NCBI GenBank assembly: GCA_944384505.1
Contig: CALWTQ010000004.1
Location: forward strand, 27,879-91,878
Direction: 5' to 3'
Length of the DNA stretch: 64,000 nt
Source of the DNA: an uncultured Mediterraneibacter sp.
Lineage (GTDB): Bacteria; Bacillota; Clostridia; Lachnospirales; Lachnospiraceae
The notes below the pieces were generated by a model. It searched no databases. It worked only from the letters and a program-made list of their open reading frames with translations, and had not been told where the DNA came from. Shown piece after piece: positions 44,497 to 52,505 of the stretch (positions within the stretch are counted from its first letter, which is position 1; every line of letters begins with the position of its first letter). The translations under genes were made by a program, and so were the position numbers.

Positions 44497-45390
44497 ATGG
44501 GAGAAACTCAGCTGAAAAGCACCACAGCGGAATCTGTGGCGGAGGAAATCGGAATCAGGGCGAGACAGGCCCTGTTGGAAGAAGTGTATACAACCCCAAA
44601 GCCCGGCCTGGTAGATTTCTATTCACAGGGCGCTCATGATGATATGAACCATCTGACATTCCGGATCAGCGCGGAAACGCTGCTGCCTTATTTTACATAC
44701 ATGGCAGAGCAGGGATTTACTCTGCTCTGCACGCCCAAAGAGCTGTTCCGGGCGATACGCAGAACAGGAATATGGGCGGAGAAGGCAATGTACAGGGCGA
44801 CGTGCGGAGTGAATACGCATAAGGGGCTCATCTTTACAATCGGCATTTTCTGTGCGGCGGCAGGGAGATGCCTGCGGGAGGGAGAGGGCCGTCTTACGGT
44901 GGAGAGCCTGGTTCAGATGGAGCAGGAAATGGCGGCTGATATATTAAAAAAAGAAATGGCGGCTGTTTCTGGAAGAGAGGCAGAAAGTCACGGAGAAAAG
45001 AATCTGAAACAATACGGGACAACGGGAGTGAGGGGAGAGGCAGCCCGCGGATATCCGGCTGTTTTCAGGCTTGCCCTTCCTGTTCTGAAAAAAGGCCTGG
45101 AGGAGAAAAAAGACTGGAATACAATCAAATTACAGACACTCTTTATTTTGATGAGTGAAGTGGAGGACTCGAATGTAATATCACGTCACAATCCGGATAC
45201 CCTGCGTGAAGTACAGAATGAAGCGAAAAGATTCCTGGCTGAGGGCGGCGCTTACCAGGAGAATGCAGTGGAGAAACTGTGCCGGATGGACAGGGATTAC
45301 ATAAGGAGAAATATCAGCCCGGGCGGCTGCGCCGATCTTCTGGCCGCCGCGATATTTTTAGCACTGCTTCTGGAGAGGTGGGGAAGATGA
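44497..45390 (+). CDS. citG: Triphosphoribosyl-dephospho-CoA synthase
   Basis: Makes the precursor of the citrate lyase prosthetic group from ATP and dephospho-CoA. Family motifs: EVYTTPKPGLVDFYSQGAHD, GVNTHKGLIFTIG, GEAARGYPAVFRLALPVLKK and SEVEDSNVISRHNPDTLREV. GGAGAGG precedes ATG 44497. It overlaps citC by four bases. The separate citX partner is on the opposite arm. Confidence 0.92.
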   Translation: MGETQLKSTTAESVAEEIGIRARQALLEEVYTTPKPGLVDFYSQGAHDDMNHLTFRISAETLLPYFTYMAEQGFTLLCTPKELFRAIRRTGIWAEKAMYRATCGVNTHKGLIFTIGIFCAAAGRCLREGEGRLTVESLVQMEQEMAADILKKEMAAVSGREAESHGEKNLKQYGTTGVRGEAARGYPAVFRLALPVLKKGLEEKKDWNTIKLQTLFILMSEVEDSNVISRHNPDTLREVQNEAKRFLAEGGAYQENAVEKLCRMDRDYIRRNISPGGCADLLAAAIFLALLLERWGR

Positions 45391-46400
45391 TTCTGTCTGG
45401 AAATCCATTGTCAGGAAGAGAACTGGATCAGCTGAAAATTTTCCTGAAAAAGATGAATCTCGAATATGATGAAGGAATTGAATACTCCATATGCATTCTG
45501 AACGAAAAGCATGAGATTACAGGAACAGGTTCGGCAGACCGGAATGTACTCAAATGTATAGCCGTTGACCCGGCGTATCAGGGCCGGGGGATTTCCGCTC
45601 AGATTCTGTCTGAATTGATCCAGTACGAGTTTGAGAAGGGAAGGCCTCATATTTTCATCTATACGAAGCCGGGCAATCAGGATATGTTTTCGGATATGGG
45701 GTTTTATACGATTCTCATGACGAAACAGATTCTGTTTATGGAAAACAGAAAAAGCGGGTTTGATAAGTTTATAGAAGACATCAGAAGAGAAACGCCGGGA
45801 GAGGCGCTGGAGAAAGACAGGAAAATCGGAGCGGTTGTGGCGAACTGTAATCCGTTTACGCTGGGGCATAAGTATCTTTTACAGAAAGCACTGGAGGAAT
45901 GCGATTATCTCCATCTGTTTCTGTTATCGGATGACAGAGGCATGTTCACCCCGAAAGAGCGTTTTGAAATGGTGAGAGAGGGGATCAGCGGCATGGACCG
46001 GATACTTGTCCACTGGACAGGGGACTACATGGTATCGGCGGCCACTTTCCCAACGTATTTTTTCAAGGATAAGGCGCAGGGCAGGAGAGCAAACTGCCGT
46101 CTGGATCTGGAACTTTTTGCAAAGCGGATCGCGCCGGAGCTGCATATTACGGAAAGGTTTGTCGGTACAGAACCTGGCTGTGCGGTGACCGGTATGTATA
46201 ATCAGGAGATGAAAGGAATACTGCCCCGTTATGGTATAAATGTAAAGGAGATCGAGAGAATAACGTCAGGAGGGATTCCGATCAGTGCGTCGGCGGTCAG
46301 ACAGGCTGTGATACGTGATAATCTGGAAGCAGTGAAATCAATGCTTCCGCCGGGGGGATATCAGTATCTGAGCAGATATCTGAAAAAGCATCAGGAATGA
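45387..46400 (+). CDS. citC: [Citrate (pro-3S)-lyase] ligase
   Basis: Acetylates the prosthetic group of CitD with ATP and acetate, switching the lyase on. An N-terminal GNAT-like domain (CIAVDPAYQGRGISAQILSE) is followed by a nucleotidyltransferase domain with the HxGH-like NCNPFTLGHKYLL and the late ISASAVRQAV. The ATG 45387 overlaps the citG stop; reading from 45279 lies inside citG. 337 residues is typical. It is the last gene of the operon. Confidence 0.93.
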   Translation: MILSGNPLSGRELDQLKIFLKKMNLEYDEGIEYSICILNEKHEITGTGSADRNVLKCIAVDPAYQGRGISAQILSELIQYEFEKGRPHIFIYTKPGNQDMFSDMGFYTILMTKQILFMENRKSGFDKFIEDIRRETPGEALEKDRKIGAVVANCNPFTLGHKYLLQKALEECDYLHLFLLSDDRGMFTPKERFEMVREGISGMDRILVHWTGDYMVSAATFPTYFFKDKAQGRRANCRLDLELFAKRIAPELHITERFVGTEPGCAVTGMYNQEMKGILPRYGINVKEIERITSGGIPISASAVRQAVIRDNLEAVKSMLPPGGYQYLSRYLKKHQE

Positions 46401-46496
46401 GTGGGAAGATCCGGAAGAACGGTCCGAAAAGCTGTTTTAAATGGTGTATCGCAGGGGATAAAAAACCTGCTTTACATATAAATCAAAATCTGCCAT

Positions 46497-46534
46497 TGCC
46501 ATACAGAGGGTTCTGACATGCCCTTTGTATGGCA
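46497..46534. other. Hairpin in the citC-heparinase gap
   Basis: TGCCATACAGAGGG (46497-46510) and CCCTTTGTATGGCA (46521-46534) pair over 14 bases with one mismatch. There is no T run, so it is a weak terminator candidate for the cit operon. The rest of the 46401-46717 gap holds the promoter listed next and nothing else I can name. Confidence 0.5.
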
Positions 46535-46586
46535 TTCCCAATTTCAGGAAATATCCGCACAAAAGCGGGAAATATCTGTACTGTTA

Positions 46587-46615
46587 TTGACAAATGGATA
46601 CCCCATAGATATAGT
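46587..46615 (+). promoter_or_regulatory. Promoter for the heparinase-like gene
   Basis: TTGACA (46587-46592), 17 bases, TATAGT (46610-46615), about 100 bases before the ATG. Confidence 0.75.
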
Positions 46616-46717
46616 TGCTGTCAGACAAGTGATTTTAGGGAAACAGTTTACAGCGTTTTGCTACAGTGTACATACAGGCGGAAGGAGCTGTTTCGTTCCG
46701 AACAGGAGGAGCAGAGT

Positions 46718-48739
46718 ATGGAATGGATTAGAAATCTGCAGGAGATCTTCGGTGCTGACGAGCCGGAGCTGATCAGCGCCTACTGCAGGCAATACTGGCA
46801 GGAGGATACAGAACACGTGATCCGGACAGCGGATGATGCGTGTGAAAATACATTTTTATTTGATTTTACATGGGATATGGAAAGGACATGGGAACCAATA
46901 CATTTTGAGGGGGAGATTGACTGGAGTATTATACCGAAAGGCGATCGGGAGTTCCTGTGGCAGTTTAATCGGCACAGATTCCTGCCCTGCCTCGCCCAGG
47001 CATATTGTCTGACAGGGGAAGAGCGGTATGCACAGAATTATGTGCGCCTTTTAAGAGACTGGATTCACCGGGCGGACGCCGGAGTGAAGGAAAGTCTGGA
47101 TGTGGGGCCCTGGCGGATGCTGGAGACCGGAATACGGGCCGAGATGTGGCTTAGCTCACTTCCTCTGATATTGAACAGCCCGGCTGTTACAGAGGACTTT
47201 TTAGCGGAAGTGGAGGAATGCATGCGAAGACATCAGCAGCGTCTTCTGTCAGAATTTCCGCCTTATAAGTATATCAGCAACTGGGGAGTTATAGAGGCCT
47301 GCGGACTCTTCCTTTTTTCTCTGGCGCTGCCTGGCTCAGAAGAAGCAGCGCAGGAAGCGCTGAAGCGGCTGAGTCAGTCCACACAGGTTCAGGTGCTTCC
47401 TGATGGGATGCAGTGGGAGCAGTCGCCAATGTATCACAATGAGGTATACCACTGCTATCTGAATACGATTTATTATGGAAGGCGGGCAGGACTTTTCATT
47501 CCGTCAGAGATTGAAGATGCGGCCCGGCGGATGGCGTATGTGGATTATAAATGGAAAAAGCCGGATCATACCCAGTTCACACAGGGCGACAGCGATGCTT
47601 CTGATCTGAGAAATCAAATTACGGAAGGGGCTTATCTTTTCCGTGATGGAATGCTTAAATCCGGCGGTTTTGAAAGACCGGACTACGACAGCGCATGGAA
47701 GTTCGGATGGAAAGGCTGTGAGGAGTATGGAAAGATCAGGCCCGAAGAACCGGATTTTGTTTCAGCGGAACTTCCCTTTGGGGGGAATTATTATCTGCGA
47801 AGCGGCTGGGGAGAAAAGGAAAATCTGCTTCATTTCCACTGCGGGGAAACCGGAGGGGGACACGGACATGCGGATAAGCTTCACGTAGATCTTGTGATAC
47901 ATGGAGAGGACGTGCTTGTGGATTCCGGACGATATACTTACATGGATGTGCCAAAGCGCTATGAGCTTAAAGAAGCCGCCGCGCACAACACAGTGCTTGT
48001 GGATGGAAAAGGATTTTCAGACTGCGTCTCTTCCTGGGAGTATAAAAATTTGTGCACCTGCCTGAAACAGCAGTATTATGAGGGGAAGTCCGGAAGCTTT
48101 GTAGAGGGTACTCATCTGGGATATTTGGATCGGGGCGTTCTTACAAACCGGAAAGTGATCTGGATTCATCCGGATATCTATGTGCTGATCGATGCTTTTT
48201 ATACAGAGGGCAGTCACACTTACGAATCGTGCCTTCATTTTGACGGAAGCGGGGAGGCAGAGCTGTATACCGGGAAGAATGGCTTCCCGTGTGTACACTT
48301 TACTGGACGGGAAATGGAAACGTATATTCAGTCAGTGGAAAAAGTAGAAGCGTACAGTCTGGAAGAGACAGAACAGTCCAGCTATTATAATGAAAAGCAT
48401 CCGAATCTTACTTACCGCGGAAGATGGTCGGCAGACGGATTTACCAGAAGAATCACAGTCATAAACGGCGGAGAGAAGGGAAAGACAGCTCCGGCTCTGG
48501 TAAAGTCTGTGAAGCTGAACTCGCATGTGCGAACAAGCGAGGTGGATCCAAAAGACTCAGAAGGAGTGCAGATCATCTGCGGAGACAGAGAGTATGTACT
48601 CTTTCTGTGCCACAGAGAGATCATGACTCCTACGGATATTCTGAGATGGGAGAACTGCGTGGGGCATGGAAAAGCGGTTCTGTTTGACCGGACAGAAGAA
48701 AAGAACAGGATTATAACAGGAGAGATTCTGGCGTGGTAG
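46718..48739 (+). CDS. Heparinase II/III-family polysaccharide lyase-like protein
   Basis: A 673-residue protein with an (alpha/alpha) toroid N-terminal half (LLRDWIHRADAGVKESLDVG, PWRMLETGIRAEMWLSSL) and the C-terminal beta-sandwich signature GGGHGHADKLHVDLVIHG, then VDSGRYTY, diagnostic of heparinase II/III-type lyases. No signal peptide is seen, so it likely acts inside on imported oligosaccharides, making unsaturated uronates that KduI/KduD could use. ATG 46718 follows AGGAGGAG; the longer frame from 46529 runs over the promoter. Confidence 0.85.
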   Translation: MEWIRNLQEIFGADEPELISAYCRQYWQEDTEHVIRTADDACENTFLFDFTWDMERTWEPIHFEGEIDWSIIPKGDREFLWQFNRHRFLPCLAQAYCLTGEERYAQNYVRLLRDWIHRADAGVKESLDVGPWRMLETGIRAEMWLSSLPLILNSPAVTEDFLAEVEECMRRHQQRLLSEFPPYKYISNWGVIEACGLFLFSLALPGSEEAAQEALKRLSQSTQVQVLPDGMQWEQSPMYHNEVYHCYLNTIYYGRRAGLFIPSEIEDAARRMAYVDYKWKKPDHTQFTQGDSDASDLRNQITEGAYLFRDGMLKSGGFERPDYDSAWKFGWKGCEEYGKIRPEEPDFVSAELPFGGNYYLRSGWGEKENLLHFHCGETGGGHGHADKLHVDLVIHGEDVLVDSGRYTYMDVPKRYELKEAAAHNTVLVDGKGFSDCVSSWEYKNLCTCLKQQYYEGKSGSFVEGTHLGYLDRGVLTNRKVIWIHPDIYVLIDAFYTEGSHTYESCLHFDGSGEAELYTGKNGFPCVHFTGREMETYIQSVEKVEAYSLEETEQSSYYNEKHPNLTYRGRWSADGFTRRITVINGGEKGKTAPALVKSVKLNSHVRTSEVDPKDSEGVQIICGDREYVLFLCHREIMTPTDILRWENCVGHGKAVLFDRTEEKNRIITGEILAW

Positions 48740-48752
48740 CGGAGAGAAAATA

Positions 48753-49361
48753 TCAGGTCGGCTGTTCGATCGCATTTTCGCTGTAGACCTCAAAAGATTT
48801 TTCCATCTTTTCCAGTATATCCGAATACTGGAGAAAGGCGCTGCGCATCTCCATCTCATTGAACGGCTGGTTTTTATAGCAGATCCTGTGTTCCATAGCG
48901 GCCCAGAAGTCCATGGATATGGTGCGGAACTGGATTTCCACAGGATAGTATTCCATTCCTTCCAGGTGATAGATCGGGACTCCTATGATCAGGTGGAAAC
49001 TTCGGTATCCGTTTGGTTTTGGATTTTTTATGTAGTCTTTCTCGCTGATTACAATGAGATCTGTCTGTTTTTTCAGGCATCCGGCCAGAAGCCGGATGTC
49101 CCGCTCAAAGAAGCAGATGACACGGATTCCGGCAATGTCTTTGAGAAGGGTCCTGGCGCTGTTTACACTTAAGTCAGAATGCTTCTTCCGAAGTTTATTT
49201 TCAATACTGTTTTTTTCTTTAATTCGGTTTGTAATGCTGTGGATTGGACGGGACTGTTCATGTTCCCCGGCCTGATGATTTAAGACATCCAGGCGCGTAA
49301 GGATCAGATTCATAGCGTCCGTGTAGGGCTGAATCAGAGTGTAGTATTGTTCATTTGTCAT
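48753..49361 (-). CDS. Small alarmone synthetase, second copy
   Basis: RelA/SpoT synthetase domain alone, 202 residues. NRIKEKNSIENKLRKK, DIAGIRVICFFERDI, NGYRSFHLIIGVP and VEIQFRTISMDFWAAMEHR carry the GTP/ATP-binding residues and catalytic Glu. It differs clearly from the copy at 18.2 kb in both termini. I place the start at ATG 49361 (MTNEQYY), ten bases after GGGAG; starts at 49370 or 49388 are too close to it or lack one. It is convergent with the heparinase gene (13 bases). Confidence 0.87.
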   Translation of the reverse strand: MTNEQYYTLIQPYTDAMNLILTRLDVLNHQAGEHEQSRPIHSITNRIKEKNSIENKLRKKHSDLSVNSARTLLKDIAGIRVICFFERDIRLLAGCLKKQTDLIVISEKDYIKNPKPNGYRSFHLIIGVPIYHLEGMEYYPVEIQFRTISMDFWAAMEHRICYKNQPFNEMEMRSAFLQYSDILEKMEKSFEVYSENAIEQPT

Positions 49362-49450
49362 TTGTATCATACTCCCTTCATGCACCAAAAGTTTATTACG
49401 AAAATGTGACGAAGGTGTGACGATAATCTTATGAAAATATAATAAATTGC

Positions 49451-49483
49451 AACAGTTCAGCTATCACAGTTAGCTGAACTGTT
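49451..49483 (-). terminator. Terminator after hcp
   Basis: AACAGTTCAGCTA (49451-49463) and TAGCTGAACTGTT (49471-49483) form a perfect 13-base stem with a seven-base loop; read on the minus strand it is followed by GCAATTTATT. Its outer sequence resembles segments near 18047-18105. Confidence 0.65.
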
Positions 49484-49492
49484 ACAATAAAT

Positions 49493-51145
49493 TTATTCTC
49501 CAAAAAACAGCTTTATATCATCCTCTACTGTGCCGATCCCTGCGATGCCGAAGGTGTCTGTAAGGACCTTTGCCACGTTAGGCGATAGAAATGCGGGAAG
49601 CGTCGGGCCGAGATGAATATTTTTTACTCCCAGATACAGCAGGGCGAGAAGCACAATGACGGCTTTCTGCTCATACCATGCAATGTTGTAGACGATGGGG
49701 AGTTCATTGATATCTTCCAGACCGAATACTTCTTTGAGCTTCAGTGCGATGACAGCCAGAGAATAGGAGTCATTGCACTGTCCGGCGTCCAGAACCCGGG
49801 GAATTCCTCCGATATCTCCCAAATCAAGCTTGTTATATTTATATTTCGCGCATCCAGCGGTGAGAATCACGGTGTCTCTGGGCAGAGCCTGGGCAAATTC
49901 GGTATAATAGTTCCTTGATTTAGCCCGTCCGTCACAGCCGGCCATAACGATAAACCTGCGGATGGTGCCGGATTTTACCGCCTCTACAATCTGATCTGCG
50001 AGGGCGAGCACCTGATTGTGGGCAAAACCGCCTGTGATTTCCCCCTGTTCCAGTTCCTCCGGGGCGGCGCAGCGCTTTGCGTGTTCAATGATTTGGGAGA
50101 AGTCTTTCTCCTCTCCGATTTTGCCCGGAATGTGGCGGCATCCCGCATAACCCGCTGCTCCCGTAGTGTAAAGACGGTCTTTATAGCTGTCTTTTGGCGG
50201 AACAATGCAGTTGGTAGTCATAAGGATGGGACCGTTGAATTTCTCAAATTCCTCCTTTTGTTTCCACCATGCGTTGCCATAATTCCCGATAAAGTTGGGA
50301 TACTTTTTAAAAGCGGGATAATAGTGTGCCGGCAGCATCTCTGAGTGAGTGTACACATCCACGCCGCTGCCCTGAGTCTGTTCCAGGAGCATCTCCAAAT
50401 CTCGAAGATCATGGCCTGATACGAGGATTCCCGGGCGTGTTCCAACGCCGATGCTGACCTTTGTGATCTCAGGATGTCCATAAGTTTCCGTGTTAGCCTG
50501 ATCCAGAAGCGCCATCCCGTCCACGCCGTATTTACCGACTTCCATGGTAAGAGCGATCAGGTCGTCCACAGAGAGCGTGTTGTCCAGTGTAGCACAGAGA
50601 GCGCGCTGTAAAAACGCATCCAACTCTGCGCTGTTATGGAGCAGTGCGTTGGCGTGCTTAGTGTAGGCAGAAAGTCCTTTCAGCCCATAGGTGATAAGTT
50701 CACGAAGGCTTCTGATATCCTCGTTTTCTGTGGAGAGGACTCCCACAGTGGCAGCCTTTGCGGAAAATTCTGATTCCGGACCATTCCAGAGCGCTGCTTC
50801 TGGCAGTGCGGAAAGATCCTGACTGCCGGAAATTTTCAACTGTTTAAGCAGCTCTTCTTTCACAGACAGAGTTTCCTGAATCCGTGCTGTAACAGCATCT
50901 TTATCAAAATTAGCGTTTGTTATCGTGGTAAACAGGTTATGGGTGATAAGCTGGCTGACTGCCTGAGGGATTTCTGTCCCTTCTCTGCGCAGAGCCGTCG
51001 TTACGGCAGACAATCCCTTTGTGACATATACAAGAAGATCCTGCATAGCGGCCATGTCCGGTTTTTTGCCGCATACTCCTGATATAGTGCATCCGGTGCA
51101 TCCGGCGGTCTCCTGGCATTGGTAACAGAACATTTTATTTTCCAT
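49493..51145 (-). CDS. hcp: Hydroxylamine reductase / hybrid cluster protein
   Basis: Iron-sulfur-oxygen protein of anaerobes that reduces NO or hydroxylamine and protects from nitrosative stress. N-terminal cysteines [13 protein letters not shown] and GVCGK bind the first cluster; later Cys, Glu and His in [29 protein letters not shown] and GYAGCRHI fit the hybrid cluster. 550 residues is standard. It diverges from a Crp/Fnr regulator gene across a perfect palindrome, a common hcp arrangement. Confidence 0.95.
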   Translation of the reverse strand: MENKMFCYQCQETAGCTGCTISGVCGKKPDMAAMQDLLVYVTKGLSAVTTALRREGTEIPQAVSQLITHNLFTTITNANFDKDAVTARIQETLSVKEELLKQLKISGSQDLSALPEAALWNGPESEFSAKAATVGVLSTENEDIRSLRELITYGLKGLSAYTKHANALLHNSAELDAFLQRALCATLDNTLSVDDLIALTMEVGKYGVDGMALLDQANTETYGHPEITKVSIGVGTRPGILVSGHDLRDLEMLLEQTQGSGVDVYTHSEMLPAHYYPAFKKYPNFIGNYGNAWWKQKEEFEKFNGPILMTTNCIVPPKDSYKDRLYTTGAAGYAGCRHIPGKIGEEKDFSQIIEHAKRCAAPEELEQGEITGGFAHNQVLALADQIVEAVKSGTIRRFIVMAGCDGRAKSRNYYTEFAQALPRDTVILTAGCAKYKYNKLDLGDIGGIPRVLDAGQCNDSYSLAVIALKLKEVFGLEDINELPIVYNIAWYEQKAVIVLLALLYLGVKNIHLGPTLPAFLSPNVAKVLTDTFGIAGIGTVEDDIKLFFGE

Positions 51146-51209
51146 GTGTATCCTCCTTGAAGTGTTTTTCGCTTACGGAAAGAGTGTAATATATTGAGAA
51201 AGAAAAGTA

Positions 51210-51225
51210 TGTTGTTAAAACAACA
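51210..51225. promoter_or_regulatory. Candidate Crp/Fnr operator for hcp
   Basis: TGTTGTT-AA-AACAACA, a perfect 16-base palindrome between hcp and the regulator gene. A minus-strand -10 candidate (TACACT, 51188-51183) puts the palindrome centre near -41 from the hcp start point, a class II activator position. Confidence 0.55.
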
Positions 51226-51247
51226 AAAGTAAAATTTTTTACGGACA

Positions 51248-51276
51248 TTGCTATTTTTCAAAAAAACGCTTATACT
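51248..51276 (+). promoter_or_regulatory. Promoter of the Crp/Fnr gene
   Basis: TTGCTA (51248-51253), 17 bases, TATACT (51271-51276). The predicted start point is only about 12 bases before ATG 51295, so the leader is very short or translation begins downstream. Confidence 0.55.
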
Positions 51277-51294
51277 GGAGCTAAATGCCAGTAT

Positions 51295-51984
51295 ATGAAC
51301 AAAGAGACGGTGAAGAGAGCAATGGCTGAAGCCAGTATTTTTGAAAATGTATTTCCTTTCTGGGGAAAACTTACAGAAGAACAGCAGCAGGAAATTATAG
51401 AGAATACGACAGAGAGCTTCTGTCCGAAGAAGACAAGACTCCATTTCGGCGGAGGCGAGTGCGCCGGAGTGCAGATCATTGTATCAGGCCGGGCGAGAGT
51501 ATTTATCACATCCCCAGCGGGAGGGGATATAACGCTTTTCAGGCTTCTGGACGGAGATGTGAGTATCTTAAGTGCCGCGTGTATGTTAAGTGGCATGGAT
51601 ATAGAGCTTGACATGGAGATGGAGACGGACTGCACGGTATGGACAATTCCGAAGAGAGCATACCGAAAGCTGTATGACGAGAGCGGAGCGGTGAAAGATT
51701 ATACGATGGAAATGATATCAGAGAAGTTTTCTGATATTATGTGGCTGTTCAATCAGTTTGTATTTTCTAATGTGGCGTCAAGGATCGCAGCGGCGCTTCT
51801 CGAACACCGGGGACTATCAGGCGGCGATGAGCTGATGGTGACACACGAGGACATCGCAAGAGACGCGGGTACAGCCAGGGAGGTCGTGAGCAGGATCCTG
51901 AAACAGTTCCAGGCAGATGGCCTGGTGAAACTGACTCGCGGAAAAATCAAGATCCTGGATGCAGGGCGCCTGGGGAAAATATAA
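51295..51984 (+). CDS. Crp/Fnr-family regulator, probable hcp activator
   Basis: 229 residues. N-terminal cyclic-nucleotide-binding-like beta barrel (residues 30-130) without an Fnr-type Cys cluster, a dimerisation helix, and a C-terminal winged HTH (HEDIARDAGTAREVVSRILK, DGLVKLTRGKIKILD). Clostridial HcpR-type regulators next to hcp sense NO or related stress; that is the leading role. ATG 51322 is an alternative start, because the predicted promoter leaves a leader of about 12 bases for ATG 51295. Confidence 0.85.
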   Translation: MNKETVKRAMAEASIFENVFPFWGKLTEEQQQEIIENTTESFCPKKTRLHFGGGECAGVQIIVSGRARVFITSPAGGDITLFRLLDGDVSILSAACMLSGMDIELDMEMETDCTVWTIPKRAYRKLYDESGAVKDYTMEMISEKFSDIMWLFNQFVFSNVASRIAAALLEHRGLSGGDELMVTHEDIARDAGTAREVVSRILKQFQADGLVKLTRGKIKILDAGRLGKI

Positions 51985-52093
51985 AGTAATGTAACGTGAT
52001 TTTGTCACGGAAAAAAATATAAAGTGTGATATACTAGGATTATCAGTTAGATAATATAAAGTGAAATGAAAAAGATCAAAGGAGGATATAGAA

Positions 52094-52402
52094 ATGGCAG
52101 CAGTAAAATTGACAACAGCAACATTTGACGAGGAAGTATTGAAGGCGGATCAGCCGGTACTGGTTGACTTTTATGCAGACTGGTGCGGACCCTGCAAGAT
52201 GATGGCTCCGGTTGTGGAGGAGGTCGCAGGCGAAGCGGCGGGCGTGAAAGTGTGTAAGATCAATATCGATGAGAATATGGAGATCGCACAGCGCTATGGC
52301 GTTATGAGCATCCCGACGTTCATCGCATTTAAGAATGGGGAGATCTCCGGAAAGCAGGTTGGAGCGGTACCAAAGGGAGCGCTTCTTGATCTGGTGAAAT
52401 AA
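52094..52402 (+). CDS. trxA: Thioredoxin
   Basis: 102 residues with the WCGPCK active site in DFYADWCGPCKMMAP and the cis-Pro in GVMSIPTFIAFK. AAAGGAGGA precedes ATG 52094. No thioredoxin reductase is adjacent. It may receive electrons from the cell's usual NADPH or ferredoxin route and protect protein thiols; it sits just after the nitrosative-stress pair. Confidence 0.95.
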   Translation: MAAVKLTTATFDEEVLKADQPVLVDFYADWCGPCKMMAPVVEEVAGEAAGVKVCKINIDENMEIAQRYGVMSIPTFIAFKNGEISGKQVGAVPKGALLDLVK

Positions 52403-52430
52403 GAAAAGACAGTAAAGATACAAAGTAATG

Positions 52431-52479
52431 GCAGACAGTGTGCAGCGGGGAGGATTCCCCGCTCTGTCTGCTTCTTTAT
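52431..52479 (+). terminator. Intrinsic terminator after thioredoxin
   Basis: GCAGACAG...AGCGGGGA pairs with TCCCCGCT-CTGTCTGC (52456-52471), a strong stem with a five-base bulge, followed by TTCTTTATTTT. Confidence 0.8.
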
Positions 52480-52505
52480 TTTGAAAAAGGGGAGCGGCGC
52501 TGCTG

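Noticed and set aside
46529-46717. N-terminal extension of the heparinase-like protein
   Set aside because: The extra 63 codons cover the promoter at 46587-46615 and lack family pattern; ATG 46718 has a strong ribosome site.
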